Assembly: GCA_013397935.1 (NCBI GenBank)
Contig: VZRN01000563.1
Span: forward strand, 124,221-188,220
Direction of reading: 5' to 3'
Origin: Dasyornis broadbenti
Taxonomy: Eukaryota > Chordata > Aves > Passeriformes > Dasyornithidae
Length of the DNA stretch: 64,000 bases
The notes below the pieces were generated by a model. It was given only the letters and a program-made list of their open reading frames with translations. It did not search any database and had not been told where the DNA came from. The position numbers and the translations under genes are program-made. This document shows, piece after piece, positions 9,866 to 24,242 of this stretch; the stretch's first letter is position 1, and each line of letters starts with the position of its first letter.

Positions 9866-12800
9866 TTTCTTATTTTTGAATCCAAAAATGACAAATGTTT
9901 GACTTCTTTTGGACTGTTTTTCCACTTGGTCAGCAAATAGTTTAATGAGCCTAACATCCCAAAAAAATCAGATTGTGTGGAGCAGCTCTCCATCAAACCC
10001 TAAGGAGCCACTGGGATGGAATTCACATCAGGCTCAAAACCATCCTCTACACATCCCTGTGAAACAGGCTGGAGAAGAAAATAACTGCTGGGTGCTCACC
10101 TCACATGAAGCTGTTGAGGTTGCCAGCTGCTTTATAGCAGACTCCACCTGAGGAGACTTTAAATTCGACTCCTGAAAGATGTTGATTTTAAGCACAGCTT
10201 TGTGTTTGACCCATACAAGACGTTGCTTCCACTGCAACAAGTCCACAATAAAAAAAGACAACTCTGACCAGCCATGCCTCTCTGTGGTTTTCTAGTGGAT
10301 CTTTAGCCATCCTCCTCCTGTGGTGGCATTTTCCTGGCTCTGAAAAACAACATTATGTTCCAATATATTTCCTGCCTGAGAAAATGCCACCCCACTTGCC
10401 AGTTTTGGTGCCCTCCAGCTGGCCATGTTTTTTCACGCCTGTTACTGTCTACAGTTGTACAGGAAAGGCTGGATCTGAGGAGGAGGGAGAAACACTTGGC
10501 ATTAGCTCCCACTCCAAGTCCCCATTTTTCTGATGAGTGAGTCTGTGAGATCAGCCTTTGCTCCCCTCTAATGTGCAGCATGTAAAGGGCCACAACGGTC
10601 AGAAGACAGAGATGGAAAAAAACCTTAGCAATGGAATTTCATTAAGCACGGGCTCAAAGTGAAGCCGATGAGAGCTGGAGCACCTTGCTCTGGGCTTTTG
10701 TGAGTTGGAGTCTTGGCCTGGTGAGCTCCTTCTCACTTCTTTATGGTTTCAAAACTTAGTTTAGTACCTTCCCTGAAGTCCCTGAGTGAGCGGATTTTTA
10801 GAAAATAAATAGTGGCTCTGAGCTCTGGAGTTGTCCAAAGAGGAAAATCCCTTCACTTTCTACTTTGCATTCAGCACAATGGTTTCTCATACACACTCCT
10901 TTGTTTATAGCCCTTCAGCTAATTCTTGACCTATATGATTCTGTTCCTATCTAAGAAAATTAAAATAATTCTTAGAACAGGATATCAGGACACACTGATT
11001 AAATGCTTCTCTTCAGCTGAAAAAGCCACACTTTGCCTTCCCTACTAACTTCATAACTCTGGCAAAGCAAGCAATCAAGATTTCCTGGCAAGATTGAAGC
11101 TTTACAGATTGACATGAATGTTTCCAGCAGTCCTGTTATCCTGTTACATATAGGGCCAACCTGAATCCAATATAAATGTTTTGCTTGAGTAGCATGTAGC
11201 TGTGCAAAACACACTGGAGTGCTTTAGGAGAGGAACCAACTCTCAAGTGGAAATGTTCACTTCCAGTGGTAGCAGACGGTTGGTTTCACCATGTGCCATC
11301 TGCACAGTTTGGATGAGTGCACTGGAGGATAAAGAAGTTGAAACTAATCCCACATCCATGCTTTCTCTCTGGGTCACCTGTCTCAAAGAGACACGATCAG
11401 CAGTGCCCATGACTCTTGCAGGTGTCAGAAACTGTTGTTCAGGGTGGCAACATCACCACTGGCAAAGGGCAAAAGTGACAACAAGTTTACTAGATACAGG
11501 GGGAAAGAAAATGTCCTCTCTCTTCAGGAACTGGACAGGAATCAAAGATCATTAATAAAATGTGTACAAATATCACTACACCCAAGAAATTTCTTTCCCA
11601 CCTCTCCTTGGCCCACAGCAGATGGCCAGGTACTGTCTGAGGAACCGCATGCTTGAAGCAGTGGTCTGGCTGGTGCCAGACCCAAATGTGCACTGGTTAT
11701 TCCTCCCCAGGCTGACACCATGAAATGCTGATGTTGGGTGCCAGGGCATTTAGAAACACAGAACTTGGTGCAGTGCCATCAGAATATTTGGCCTCCATGC
11801 TGGTCCTAATGCACTGAGCTCCTATTGCTGCTCAATCTTCATGCTGCCATCCAAGCTACATCACCTTCCATTTCTGAATCTAAATTAATGCAAATACTTT
11901 ATGTATTTCCTACAGTCCTTCCCCATATACATCAGTTCTATTTCACAAACTTCAGTACACTGATCTCCAGTTGCACCAATTTGATTTTTTTTATTGATCT
12001 ATTAAGCACATCAGGTCACGGAAGTGAATTTCACTTAAAAACAAAACACAACCAGCATGTTGGAACATGCTAGGTAAAGTAAGTAATAGTGTGGTCAGCT
12101 TCTAAGTCTGTAAATTCCCCAGTCTCAGGTATTTATCTGATTCCAGCATCTGGAAGCAAATATTATTTGCATTAATGACTTAACTTACCTTTAAATATAT
12201 TACTAATTTATAGTAAGAAAATGGTAGATCATGAACAGGTCTCAAATAACTTTGAAATGCAAAAAAGCAAAGCAAGTCAATTAAACGTAGATTATCTAAG
12301 GAAAACTACAGTTTTTAATGTTTAGTTTATGCCTTGAGATTTATAGCAAGTCTGGGGCAGACAGTATGTGAATATTTATGCAAAATATTTAATAATGGAC
12401 GGAATTAAATGAGTTCTGATTTTACCTCTGCTATTTGCAGACCTGCTATCTGTAAGTTTTGGAAGACACAGGGACAGTAAAGAAGCAAGAGATACATTGA
12501 CATGTCAGGGTTTAGTGGCATTATGGAACCTGAATTAACTCTGAATTAGTTATGTCAGGTACAGAAAGAAGCCCAGCAGTTCTCCTGGTCTGGATGCCCT
12601 TGCTGGGAGTATCACCCTGCTTCAGGATCCCCAGGGCCTTCACAGGGCATTGTGAAACATTCTACATTTAGAGCCAGAAAGGAAATTTTTGTAAAGGGCT
12701 TCTCTGGCTACTATTTTTCAGTTGCAGGCCATGAGTACCACCATGTACCTACTGTAGGTCATGAAGGAAGAAATGTTGGCCAGATTTTTATTATTACTGT

Positions 12801-13240
12801 AATACAGATGTTTTGTGTGTTGAATAAGAAAATAAGAGTGGACTACACAGGCCCTATGTGCTTACCTTTGATCTGAAACTATTCATGCTCCTATCAGCTA
12901 AAAATATTTTGGGGGATATGTTTATAAGTCTTCCAAAATGAAGCAGTTGTTTATAACTCCTCCAAATTTTGTATTTGCATTATAACACTGTAAAAAATGT
13001 GACCAAGGTATGAACTATGCAAAATACCTAATGAGAACTCCTTAAATTTTTATTTATAAACTTAAAAGGGATGAAAACCAAATTCTTAGCTTTGAAGAGC
13101 CTCAGGCTTTGCTGTATTTCCAATGGAGATTTAAATTTTGCAGCAGCATACAAAATTAAATGAGAAAATAATCTGCTAGTAACCTGTTCTGTTTCATCTT
13201 TTTAACTTTCTATCTCCCTCAGAAAAAAAAATTCAATTAG
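9866..13240. other. Unique DNA, no gene or repeat recognised
   Basis: No CR1, LTR or long ORF stands out. Stop-free frames up to 117 codons (11,202-11,555) have no domain features and overlap others on the opposite strand. An Oct-type ATTTGCAT followed by TAATGA lies at 12,165-12,177, but such 8-mers are expected by chance in this much AT-rich DNA. Confidence 0.55.
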
Positions 13241-13291
13241 TGTATATATACACACACACACAAATATAAATATATACATATATATATATAG
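13241..13291. repeat. Compound (TA)n/(CA)n microsatellite
   Basis: Alternating TA, CA and AAATA units, including a palindromic TGTATATATACA at the left end and a (TA)n run at the right. It is the same class as the tract at 2,935. Confidence 0.9.
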
Positions 13292-16200
13292 TGTTGGAGA
13301 TGGCAGAATATCTTGTATTTCCATGACATATAAAACTTATTTCATTATTTAAAAATTAATGTCATATTTTAAAGTACATTTCTACCCTGAGCAAGACAAA
13401 ATGGCCATTCAATTTTTGGTAGTAAAACTGGTTTTATAGAGGAAAAGATGTTTTTCAGTGCAAATGACCCTTTCTGCTTACAACAGTGCTATGAAACTGC
13501 CTAAATACAATTACTCATGGACTTCTGGCAGCAGAAAAAATTCTGGGTGTAGAAGAGGGGATTTATTAATCCTAATGCCGACATTTTAAATTGATAGGGG
13601 GTGTTTGATATCAGAAAGTGCTGACTTTTAGGCAATATCAGGCAAATGTTAGAGAGTGATCAAATTAGCTCACTGAGACAGCACAGATCCTGGTGGAGCA
13701 GTGTCGCATCACAAAACAGCGCAGCACTCCAACTTCTCCACAACAAATCTAAAATCTAATGGGCCTATCCATCAGCTCTGGATGTGTGTGGACTGGCACT
13801 CAGCAACGGTGCTGCTTTGCTCCTGCCTGGCACAGGAACAGGGCTCTCAGGTGCTGCTTTTCCCAAGCAGATCCACCAAAGCTGCTCATTTTTCCTGTGT
13901 AACTGCTGCTTTATGCAGGTTTTAAATACGCAGATCTGTAGCTTCCCTCTGTGGGATTATTCTAGCCCTTCCAAAGAAAAATCTTCTCTCACTACTCTCT
14001 TTCTGTTTGTCCCACGTAGTCTGTGTTCCTGCTTTTTCACTTACTGACCCTCCAGAGACAAGAGAGAATCAGAGATGACAGATATTTTTGCTAAGCACTT
14101 TTCTTCCCTCGCTCACTCACTCTTGCCTCTGCTGTCTCCCATGTACAAGGCGAGAGTCTGGATCTGCTGAAATTCATTGTACTGTGAAGTTCATTGAACT
14201 TTGAATTTTATACTCGTGGAAATCAACACAGCCAAGGTGTCTTACTGGGATAAGCTGTCAGTGATGCACCTACTGTTATGAGCTATTTCTGACAAATATT
14301 CCTTTTATTACAAAATCCCTGCACAATGGGAACATGAATTACATAAAAACGGGCAAGACTGAAATACAAATTGACCTTCACTATCATATCAACCATCATT
14401 AAAGCCTGATATTTTAACATAGTGTATTGGCAAAATTAAATTTTAGTTGTAGTGTGTTTGTCGTGATTTTAAATTTCCTCTGCATGCACTACACCTGTTT
14501 GAATGTATTTCTAATCCTCTCACTAAAATGTTGGGAGATAGTCTCCAGAACTAGCTAAATGGTACATATCTAAATAGTAAATTTAAATAGTAAATAGTAA
14601 CGTCTGACGAATGGAAAGGACAATCTAGGATAAAGGCAAGTTTCAATCGGAGGTTGACTGAGGGGGAGGAAATCTTTCTCCAACATCTGTTTGGCTCATT
14701 TGGATTGGTTCTCTCCAATTATTTCACACCGTCCCTCCAGGGAGCATGGAGGGGTGGAGAAGTGTGTTCCAAAATCAAAGTGATTGATCTCATATATGCA
14801 GGAGTTTGGAAGGTCAGCTTGGTGAAAGGGAGAATGGCAAGAATTTGAGTAACTGAGCTAAATTTTGGGTGTGCTGAGTAGAGAGGAAAAAATACATTTC
14901 AGGTACTTCATCTTTCCTTGGCCACAGTAGGTGACACAGTCACAGTAAGTGATGGAGTGAGGGAATATTCCCTCCCCTTCCTCCTCACTATCTCCAGAGC
15001 AGTGCATTGAATGGGCACATGGCAGCCAAATAGATCTCCCAGTGACTTTCTATAACTCACACACCATCCTAAAGGTTCTTCCTGTCATCAGGAAGATGAC
15101 TTCCCATCTTTATTAAGCTGGTGCTTAAAGGATCTGGGTTGATACATCTCAACCATGTGGGCACTTTACAAATCCATAGGACAACTCCTGATCTAGGGTT
15201 TATTGATGACATTCTCTTTCTCCCAATAAAAGCATCTAATGGTGCTCTCCGGAAATCTCACAGAGGCCCCAGCTTAATTTAACTCTTAAATTAACTGATC
15301 ATTGAGTAAAAATTATACTATTTTCTTTTTGCTTCTTAAAGAATCCAGAAGAGTTTAAAGTAATCCATAGTCTGTATAATCCAAATACATTTTTACATAA
15401 AGCTCTGGTCCAAACCCTTGTAATTTATCAGATGCACAAGGCCTCTTCCATCTGTGCCATAAGCTCCTCTCAACAGAGTCCTTTGGCAGTGAATGGAGGG
15501 CCTTGTGGGATCTCCAAACCAGCAGCTTTTCTAGCACACCCTCCTTTACTGAAAATGGAAGACTCCTTGGACGCATCAGCTCCAGGGTCACATATCTGGA
15601 AATATCCACAAGCCGTTAAGGTAAAGAAGCCATTTATGGACTCTGCTCTGAGTGTACTGTGGGAAGCCCACCACTATCTTTGCAAATGCCTGCCACTGAC
15701 ATGAGTGTGAATCATCGTACCTGGAATGCCAGATCGCTCCATACTAGAATGGGACCAGAGAGATCTTCAGTGTAATCCAGGGTAGCACCACAATAATTAA
15801 CGAGCCAAAACCTCCCTTAGCTTCCAATTTCTTTGCTTTGAATGCAGAAAAATTCTTAGGGTCTGATTTTGCCTGTGTAAATCTGACAAGATTTATAACA
15901 AGTTCTTGATGACTTTGTATTTTCATATTCGGTCACTTGATTTTTAGAAATCTGTCTAAATTCTGGGAGTAGTAATGGGTTATGACAAGAAATTATTTCT
16001 TGGAAATAGAGAAAATAAATATGTTTGAAAGTATGGATGCCTGCAGAGTGTTTGTTTGGTTAGGTTTTTTCGTTGCTTGGCCTCTGAATTTTAGAGATTT
16101 TTTTTTCATTGAAAAGTCATGGTGAAATAAACTGGATGTTTTATGGGCATATCAACATCTTAAGCACTGGCAGCAATTCCATTTATTGAACAAAACAAAG

Positions 16201-17592
16201 ATGTATTCAACTATCTACTGCCATAGTTCTCAGAGAACTGAGAAATAGTAGCAATATGTAATTAATCTTTTGTGCTACAGTTTAAAATAGGCTATGCAAT
16301 TTCATTTTTGTTTTGTTTGTTTGCTTTTTCTCTCCTTTTTTTTTAAGTGTATATTTGTACGTTACCTAAGTAAATGTAAAGTCTGTTTACAAGAGGGGTT
16401 TTATCAGCTGGTTGGGTTATTGATATTTCATTATTGTGCAGCTTATGACATTCAGAATGTTTTACCATTCTATTTCAGTAAATCAAAGCATATTATTTCT
16501 GGAAACATCACTTTGTGGAGCAAAGGAGGAAAATTTTTCTCTGCTTCTACCTTTGTATTTTCCATCCCGATCTCCTGGCAGGTGAAGTTTACTCTCTGCA
16601 GAGCCTGTCACAGATGGCTGCAGCGCTATGTGAAGTATTCCCCTTTTTCTAGAATTTCTAGTCCTTGTTGGCTGAAAAATTGAGGAAGCTGTGACGGGAT
16701 GACCATGCCAAGAGATTCGGAGCTTATGCATGTACAGCTAAATCTGATTGTCAGCAAACCCATATAAAATAAGTGAAGGCAGAGACTGAACAGCTCTTTT
16801 ACATAGTGCTGTGACTGCTATGCAGAGAGCTGTGCTTGAAGGAAAAGGGCTTTCTGGGAGTTAAATGGCACAGTGGATGAGATGAACACTACTCACCCAA
16901 CTGTATCCCCTGCACACTTGGAGATAAATCCTACAGATTGTAGCTGAAAGCTACTTTTCAGAACTTAGCATTTCTATGTTGGGAACAGGATTAAATCAAA
17001 GCGTAATTGCATTAAAGCTACTCTTTAGTTTTTTTTCCAGTTTTTCAACAAATTTATGGAGGATGGATAAAATCCGAGTCAATACCTACTATGATAAAAC
17101 AAAGAGATCATTCAGAAGAAGAAATACAATTAAGAATAATATTTGAGCCAAGAATATCTGGAATGTATTAATAAATACTGCTGGTATTCCCTTCCATCTC
17201 CGTTGCCTGGCCTCTTAATCCATAGCCCCATATTTTTATTGATTTTATAGGAGAAATAATTGGTTCTGTAATAAAGGGTAACAGTATAAGCTCTTGCTGC
17301 CCAGAATGGCCAGAAAACAGGTGAGTAGCAACCCAGTTGGACCTCTCAGTTACAGACCAGGCAAAACTGCCTGGAAAAAGTCAGAAGAGCACCAAACACC
17401 ACCCTGAGTCACACAGAGGCTGGCACTAAGAACAGTACAGCATTGTGACTTGGGAGTGAAAAACTGCTGTAGGCAGAGGTGGCTGTGAATGAGTGGGAAA
17501 TTTACATCCTGGAGCAAAACCAGCCAGGAAAATATGCACAGGAGATGTTCTCTCTGCAGAGCAGGATGAGGATCTGATGCTTTTAGATGTAC
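13292..17592. other. Unique DNA, no gene recognised
   Basis: AT-rich sequence without recognisable repeats. Small local features only: AAATAGTAAATTTAAATAGT-like short tandem words around 14,572-14,600. The 129-codon frame at 16,294-16,683 is hydrophobic and T-rich at its start, with no credible splice context or domain. Confidence 0.55.
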
Positions 17593-17661
17593 GGGGGTGT
17601 GTGTGTGTGTGTGGGTGTGTGTGTGTGTGTGGGTGTGTGTGTGTGTGGGTGTGTGTGTGTG
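17593..17661. repeat. (GT)n microsatellite with higher-order units
   Basis: Four GT runs of 17, 17, 15 and 13 bases, each separated by one extra G. The first two units thus form an exact 18-bp super-repeat and the later two are shorter. The G interruptions suggest the array grew partly by duplication of whole units, not only by dinucleotide slippage. Confidence 0.95.
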
Positions 17662-20600
17662 CAACTGTGTATTAGGTCAGAGGAAGTGAACAAGAAGCCA
17701 ATACAGGCTATGGATAAAAAAAAGGATCACATTTTAGAGGTGCTGCGCACACAGACATAGTTTTCCAACTGCAGTGGTTGTATTCATTTGGTGTTTTCTT
17801 TGTGCCTGTACAAGACACTGTGTCCTACCAGAAATGCTGACTTGAGAGGCTAAGAGAAGATAGAAATAACACAACTGGGGTGAAGAGGGAGGGGTAGACC
17901 AGGTGCACTTAATGCTCCTCAACTTCCATCTCTGCTCAGCTGACTACAACACCAGCAGGCTGTGGCTGAATGCAGGTCAATGAAGACGACAATGACAAAG
18001 CTAAATCGGTCATACAGGCAAATACCAGTGTATTCATGAGAACTATTGTATCTTCCAGTGATTTAGTTATTGCTCCAGCTTTAGGGACCAGTCACTCAGA
18101 AGGGAACATTGCTGCTGCAGAATGCAGTAATTTCTGTAACAGGCTATCATTTGTCCTTTTAATGCAGTCTGAGAAGCTCATCTTTACTCAACATTTGAGT
18201 AGGAAAACAGCTGTGGTAACTATGTGGTTTATACTGGCAAGCAGTTACTTCTTAATGCTGATGAGGGTAGAGGTTAAAATTGAAACATCTATTCAAATTC
18301 CAACCATCTATTAGGAGACAGAATTTATTGCTCCTATATACTGTGAAATTTGGCTTGGCAGAAATAATAAAAAAAAAAGTTAAGAACTGCTGTAAAGATG
18401 TGCCAACTCTCCTATAAGGAGAGAAGTATCATTTGTGGAAAATACACCTACCAGAATGTATAGTAAAATTGATGGAAAAGTTACTTAAGTTGCCAGGTAT
18501 AAAACAGCTCCCTTCTGCCTGGAACTGTCCATGCCAGAAATGGCATACCAGGAAAGAAATCCCCAGAAAAAGACACTTTACGAGAAAGGACCAAAAGAAA
18601 TGGCAAAGGAAGAGTTGCTCTCGGTTGTGCTTCTCATATGTCTCTACTATGAAAAACCAAAACAGTTTAATTTTCATAATTGCACATGCAGAGCAGAGAG
18701 AGGGGCACCTTTAGGAAGAAGGGGGAGAAGCGTCCCGCATTCCCAGGATACCAGTGAGGTACTTGCTAATGGCATCTAAGGAGGCGGAGCTATCCAGAAT
18801 CTGCTCCATGTTTCTCTTCCCCAGAAGTGGGTCTGCACCTGAAAAAGCATTACAAGACCAAAAAGCCTCAGGTTAGGAATAGGTTAGCAGAGCCATCACT
18901 ACACCCATTCTCACAGCTTCCTACCTGTAAACACTTGTCTTCTTTAAATCATTGTAGACCTTGTTATCCACAGGATTCTAAATGCAAGTCAAACAGGATC
19001 ACCAAAACTCAAGCAATCTTTCTCATCACTAATTTTATCTTCAGTTCTGAGTATCACCATTGATATAATTTTCTTTTATTTTGGTGAGTGTTTCACAGTT
19101 GTTAATAAACTTTAATTCTACTCATGTGAGAAAAGGGGCTTCTATTTTTTTTAGACAAGACAATTGAGACTGAGGAGGAAATTGATTATCTATTACTTTT
19201 AGTTTTCAGTATGAGATGCATAACCTGACTTTTCAAGGAATTTGGCCCTTTGTGTATAGGTCCATACAGCATCCTGAGGTAGGTCCAGGATTAGAAATGT
19301 ATCTGCACACTACTGTCAGCATGTCATGGTCCATTAATATTTAATATATGTATCCCACCAATTTCACTGCACATTGATATTAAAATTATGTATCCCACCA
19401 TCTCTAGTTGCAAAAGTGAGTGCTCAGCACTTTGCAAAGCTGATATCCACACTGCAAGCCAACCAGCCGGAAAATGAGAAGGTCTCAACTGGTCAAGGCT
19501 TGTAAAAATGCTCCTTGGAGTAATGCACCGAACATCATGCAGAAACACTTAGGGCGGATATTGTTCATTCCCTTCCTGAAGTCTGCTCTGTTTATTATAC
19601 TCCTTTCAACAGACGCAGAAAGATTGTCCAGTATTTTGTAGACATAACTGCATATCACTGTGTTACTCAGAGGAGATCTGTTCTGCACAATTTAAAGGGA
19701 AAAGTACCTATGGAAAAAGGTTCTGACTGAGCAATTGAAACATATGGACAATGAGTGAATTAAGGTTGCATGAACAAACTTAATTGTAGCATTCCCTCAC
19801 TTGCATCCTTGATTCTCCAGCTGCTTTCAAATTTTATCTGAGGTAATTTCTTTTTTGTTCTTCCTTTAATCCCTTCATTCCCTTGGGGTATTCAGATTAT
19901 GCTGGCACCCAACCATGTCTTCCTATAAGCTTACATATGATAAGCAGCAAGTGGCCATGATCACATCAACACCTCCCAGCGCCACACCAGTGAAATGCTG
20001 TGCTGGTGTGGACTCTGCCAGGTGTTGCATCATGGATGAGGGCACCTTGGCTCTCACAGTCATCATTTCTATCTCCTTTTAGTGCTCATTCATCCCACAC
20101 GCCAACTAACTGGGAAAAGTTTGGTGCCCAGTCAATTTGTTTACATTCTGTGTGGAATATTTGCTGACGTGGGAAGTCCTGCCCCTTTGAGGACAGCAAA
20201 CAGCAGAGGCCTTGAAAATGCAAAAGATTTTCTTGTTTGTTATGACCTGGCTCTGAGGCAGGTCTGCTGAGCTTCCTGTTAATAAATCCCTAGAGTTGAA
20301 ACACCACTAATTGACTGGTGTATGTGCGGCACAGATTTGTTGTAAAACAATTTGATTGCAATGGAAGGGAGCAATGTGGCTGTTTTGGTTCTTTTCTAGA
20401 AAGGTATAAGAATACCATGAAGAAAATTTGCAACCTAAAAAAAGAAAGAGAAGGAAAGGATAAAGATAGATAGTGGAGGGGAAGAATATCACCAGCCACG
20501 GATAAAGAGAGAAGATTTGATCACTGTAATTTTGGTGTCTGTGGTCAGATAAATGGTCACAGTCTTGATTTGTTGGGGGTGGAGGCCCATGAATAAAAGA

Positions 20601-22562
20601 GTTCATCAGGTTGTATATATTAAAATTATCATGGGAACATCTAGATGCCTGCTCAGGAAGAGGATTCTTTGTGTCTTGTGCAACACTATAGGGCATGTGC
20701 AGTCGTCTGTTGGAGAGTACCCAAAAGAGTCAAGGAGTGCTTTGGGGTCCGTGGTGGTCCACAGTCCCCTCTAGAGATATGACTGCCATTGGACCTTGCT
20801 TCTCTGCAGCTGTGTCGTATGGGGAAAGGGGGAAGTTGGCCCCAAAAATGCATTACCCCACCTCTGTAGGATCTGCTTCTTACCAGATGTTCCCCTTCAT
20901 TGCTTTGAACCATCTTGTTTAAGCCATCATGTTCCTAATTGTCCTGGATGCAATCAAACCTGGAGCAACCTGGATAATGGTTAGGATGCCACTTGTGAAA
21001 CTGCTTTCCCAGAATCCAGGGTAAGGCACAAATCAGCTTATAGTTGAGAAACTTTTTCCTCCCACCCCCTCACAGGCTTGAGGACCTACCACACTGACAA
21101 GCAATTCCAGAGGAAAATAGTGACAAAACCTGGGATGTGCTAAAAAAGTACACACGTAGAACTGTGATTTTGTGAGGAATAATAGAATATGCCCCATACA
21201 ATGAATTGCTAGGGATCTCAGCCTCAGATTTCATTTTGTGAAAAGAGATGTGCCTCTTAAAAAATATATATGGTTTGTTACGAGAGAGATGGATACCAAA
21301 ATTTCAGCAGAGCTAAAAGATATTTATCACAGAAACTCACTTGATAGAGAGTAGAATTGAACAATATTTGCAGACAGATTTAATCAGATGCAGGAGTTAA
21401 TAATACTTGGAGTCCTTTGCATTGAAAATAAGACAGGCATTGGTGAATTGTTTGAAAGGAATCTAATTTTTAAGTGGAGCACAGTAGTAACGTTTAAAAA
21501 TAGATGCAAGTAAGTAACTTGCAAAGACATGCTGTTATTTCATTTTGGTCAGATTCTGTGGCTTCAGTTAATCTGATTGAGATGTGTTCAGGAAAACTAC
21601 TGCAAATTTCAGCACAGGAAACAAGAGGTGTTTATTCTGTAAAGAAACTATGAAGGCTTTACCAACCACTAAACAAGACCTTTAAATGAAAACTTTTGAT
21701 TTTGATTTTTAGGTTTTGGGCTTCTGTTGTTAAAGAAAGCTATGACAACAAGATGTGATGGGTAAAACAAAATCCAGGCTAGTTAGAAATATTCAGAGGC
21801 TTTCATGCTAGTGTAAAAAATCCCTCAAAACCTGAACAGGACTGTTTTTATACATAAATCACAATTGATCTCACTCTGTGAAAATGTTACAAATCTTGCA
21901 CATGGAGAATTATCATGGCCTGAGAATTTCCAGATGTTTTCCTGCTCTTCATCTGTTACTTTCAAAATCCAGAAATTACTTGTTTACTGGGTTGCAAAAC
22001 TTTGTCTGTACTGTGCACATCTCTACCACAGACCAACACAATACCAGCAGACATCAGACAAAATTGCAATAGGGTCAAGAGATCAGAGGTTTCTGGAGAA
22101 TTTCAGCATTTCTTTTCTGAAGTAGATGACTGGCAGGTGATTTCTTGCCCCTGCTCTATGTCAAGACAAGAAATGTAGACACTGTTGGTGCCCCACAGAT
22201 TTGATCTCTCCAGAACTCACACAGCCCTAGAGATTTTTTACCTTTTGCTATGAATAGAGTAATTTCTATTGAGTCCCCACTGAGTTGAGTCTCAGTAGCC
22301 AATAACTTCAGGAAAATTTTTCTTGGGCTTGCTTTTCTCTTCCCTGTCACTGGCACTGTCCGTATTTGGGGCTGGTTTCTGGAGGAGTGCAAGGAATTTC
22401 CACCTGTCAAAATCCGTGAGGGACTTTTACTGCAGCCCTGAAAAGGCCAGGAGGAGTGGAGGACAGCAGCTGTGTCAGACCAAAGAGCACCACTGAAATA
22501 TGGCTGATTTGTGTGTTGCTAGAACTGCAAGAATTTTTAAGAAGAAGAATTGTATTGTAGCA

Positions 22563-22587
22563 TTTTCCTAACACTGTGTTAGGAAAA
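22563..22587. repeat. Near-perfect 25-bp palindrome
   Basis: Twelve-base arms TTTTCCTAACAC and GTGTTAGGAAAA are exact reverse complements around a single central T. The arms are not simple sequence. Possible meanings are a dimeric protein-binding site or a chance cruciform; nothing nearby favours either. Confidence 0.9.
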
Positions 22588-23755
22588 GGAAATGGGTTTA
22601 CAACCAGAAAGGAAATTCTGAGCAAACCTGTTCTGATGCAATGGGGTCTTTAACAAGCAGGGAAATCAGTGATTTAAGCTATTATTCAGTCAAAAGGTTT
22701 ATTTTCAGCTCATTGGCCCCTAGAATGAGGCACTGGAACAGACTCAGGAGAATCACTGCTTGTTGTAGCACTTTGAGAGGGCCCAGGTCAGCCTAAATTT
22801 TCCCTACTCTGCATTTGAGGTTTGGTAATACATTTTGGTAGGGTTAGAGGCTAGCAACAGATTGAGCTATTTCTGCTGTAATGTTTTTTCTAGCTGAGCA
22901 CAGAAGAAAGTTCAGTAAAAAAAGAAAAAAATATCAGCTAAAGGAAATGATGAACTATACCAAAAGATAAGTCATTGTTGCATTAACTATAAAAAGTGAG
23001 GAAGGTGGAGATTTCTCAGCACTAAGAATCAGATTACCAAGGCAGAAAAATGAGGAATTAGGAACAGAAGAGATAAGAGTTGAAGAGACTATTAAAAGAT
23101 TACAGAGCCTAGAAAATGATAGACTATAACAATGACTACTCAACCTATATTTCACACTCCTAAAGCAAACTAGGAAAACACACAAGAAACTTTTCATGGA
23201 TGTACCCAGTATTAGACTATTCAATGAATTTTTTTTTTTATTCAGTGAAATAAAATTCTCAAAAAATTATTAATCTGATTGAAAACACTTTGCACTCCAG
23301 GAACAAAAGTTCTAAATACAGTCGTTAGGCTATGAATGAGAGAATTTTGGATAGTTCAAGTGTACTCCCAATGTCCAATGAACACAGGCAATCATTAATC
23401 ATTCATATATAAATGAAAACCAGTTCCTACCCACATATAAAAGTGTATGATTTTTGCAGTATTCAAAAAAATATTAATTTGTACAAAGCCTTAATAAAAA
23501 AATCCCTCACTTTTATTATGGGCCCTGTGATACAGCACATTTTTCTTAAAGCCCAGGTTATGGGGTCAAATATTGCATAAAATAACAGCAGAAGAGGAAG
23601 AAAAAAAGATTCTAACCCTCTTGGCTGTAAGTGAAAAGTTGAAAACATGAAAGGAATGCAGAGTAAAAGCTCAGAATGTCAAAATGATCCTCCTTAAATA
23701 CAAATATCTCATCACTTCAGTTCTAATATGATTATTTTTGCAGGGCTTGCCCTAC

Positions 23756-23772
23756 TTTTTTTTTTTTTTTTA
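23756..23772. repeat. T17 homopolymer
   Basis: Uninterrupted run of 17 Ts. It could be the A-tail trace of a minus-strand retrocopy, but no retrocopy body is recognisable beside it. Confidence 0.9.
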
Positions 23773-24218
23773 ACTTTTAGGATTAATTATAGTGCAATCT
23801 GTTCACCCTAAGAGCCATTTTGATGACATAAAATGCAAATGAGATTAAAGTGCTTTTGTGTTTTTCTCTCTGTGACCCACTGAAGACTCGACCGCGTGGT
23901 GACTGTTTCATTCCTGCTCTAGACACTTCCTGAGTTTACAGGTACTTGTTTCTCCTGAGATGAGGGAACAGGAAAAGGGTGACACTCAAGCCAGAACAGG
24001 CTGAACCATCTTTCTGACTGGAGGGATTTGGGAACCATCAGTGTCTCCAGCCACAGGATGTGTTGTCACACTGTTGTCACACTGGCTGTAACCACAGGCA
24101 ATCCATACCCACCACATCCAGCACATTTTTGCTAGCTTCTGACTAAAATACAGTCATTACAGTAAAATTTTTGCATTTTTCCCTTTTTAGATATGGCTTT
24201 TATTTATGAATTTTATGA

Positions 24219-24242
24219 TTTTTTTTTTTTTTTGGGGGGGGG
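24219..24242. repeat. T15G9 double homopolymer
   Basis: Fifteen Ts are followed directly by nine Gs. Such junctions are prone to sequencing-length error, so nearby coordinates may be off by a base or two. Confidence 0.9.

Larger units (their letters stand above)
17662..24218. other. Unique DNA, no gene recognised
   Basis: No transposon recognised. A 13-bp word (ATGTATCCCACCA) occurs twice near 19,347 and 19,388. A 25-bp quasi-palindrome (22,563-22,587) and a T17 run (23,756-23,772) are listed separately. Stop-free frames (for example 20,307-20,696 minus, 129 codons) have no domain pattern. Confidence 0.55.

Noticed and set aside
12165..12172. Oct-type ATTTGCAT site as a regulatory element
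   Set aside because: Several such 8-mers occur in the window, as expected by chance in AT-rich DNA.
17350..17675. Histidine/threonine- or cysteine/valine-repeat proteins
   Set aside because: These are translations of the GT microsatellite.
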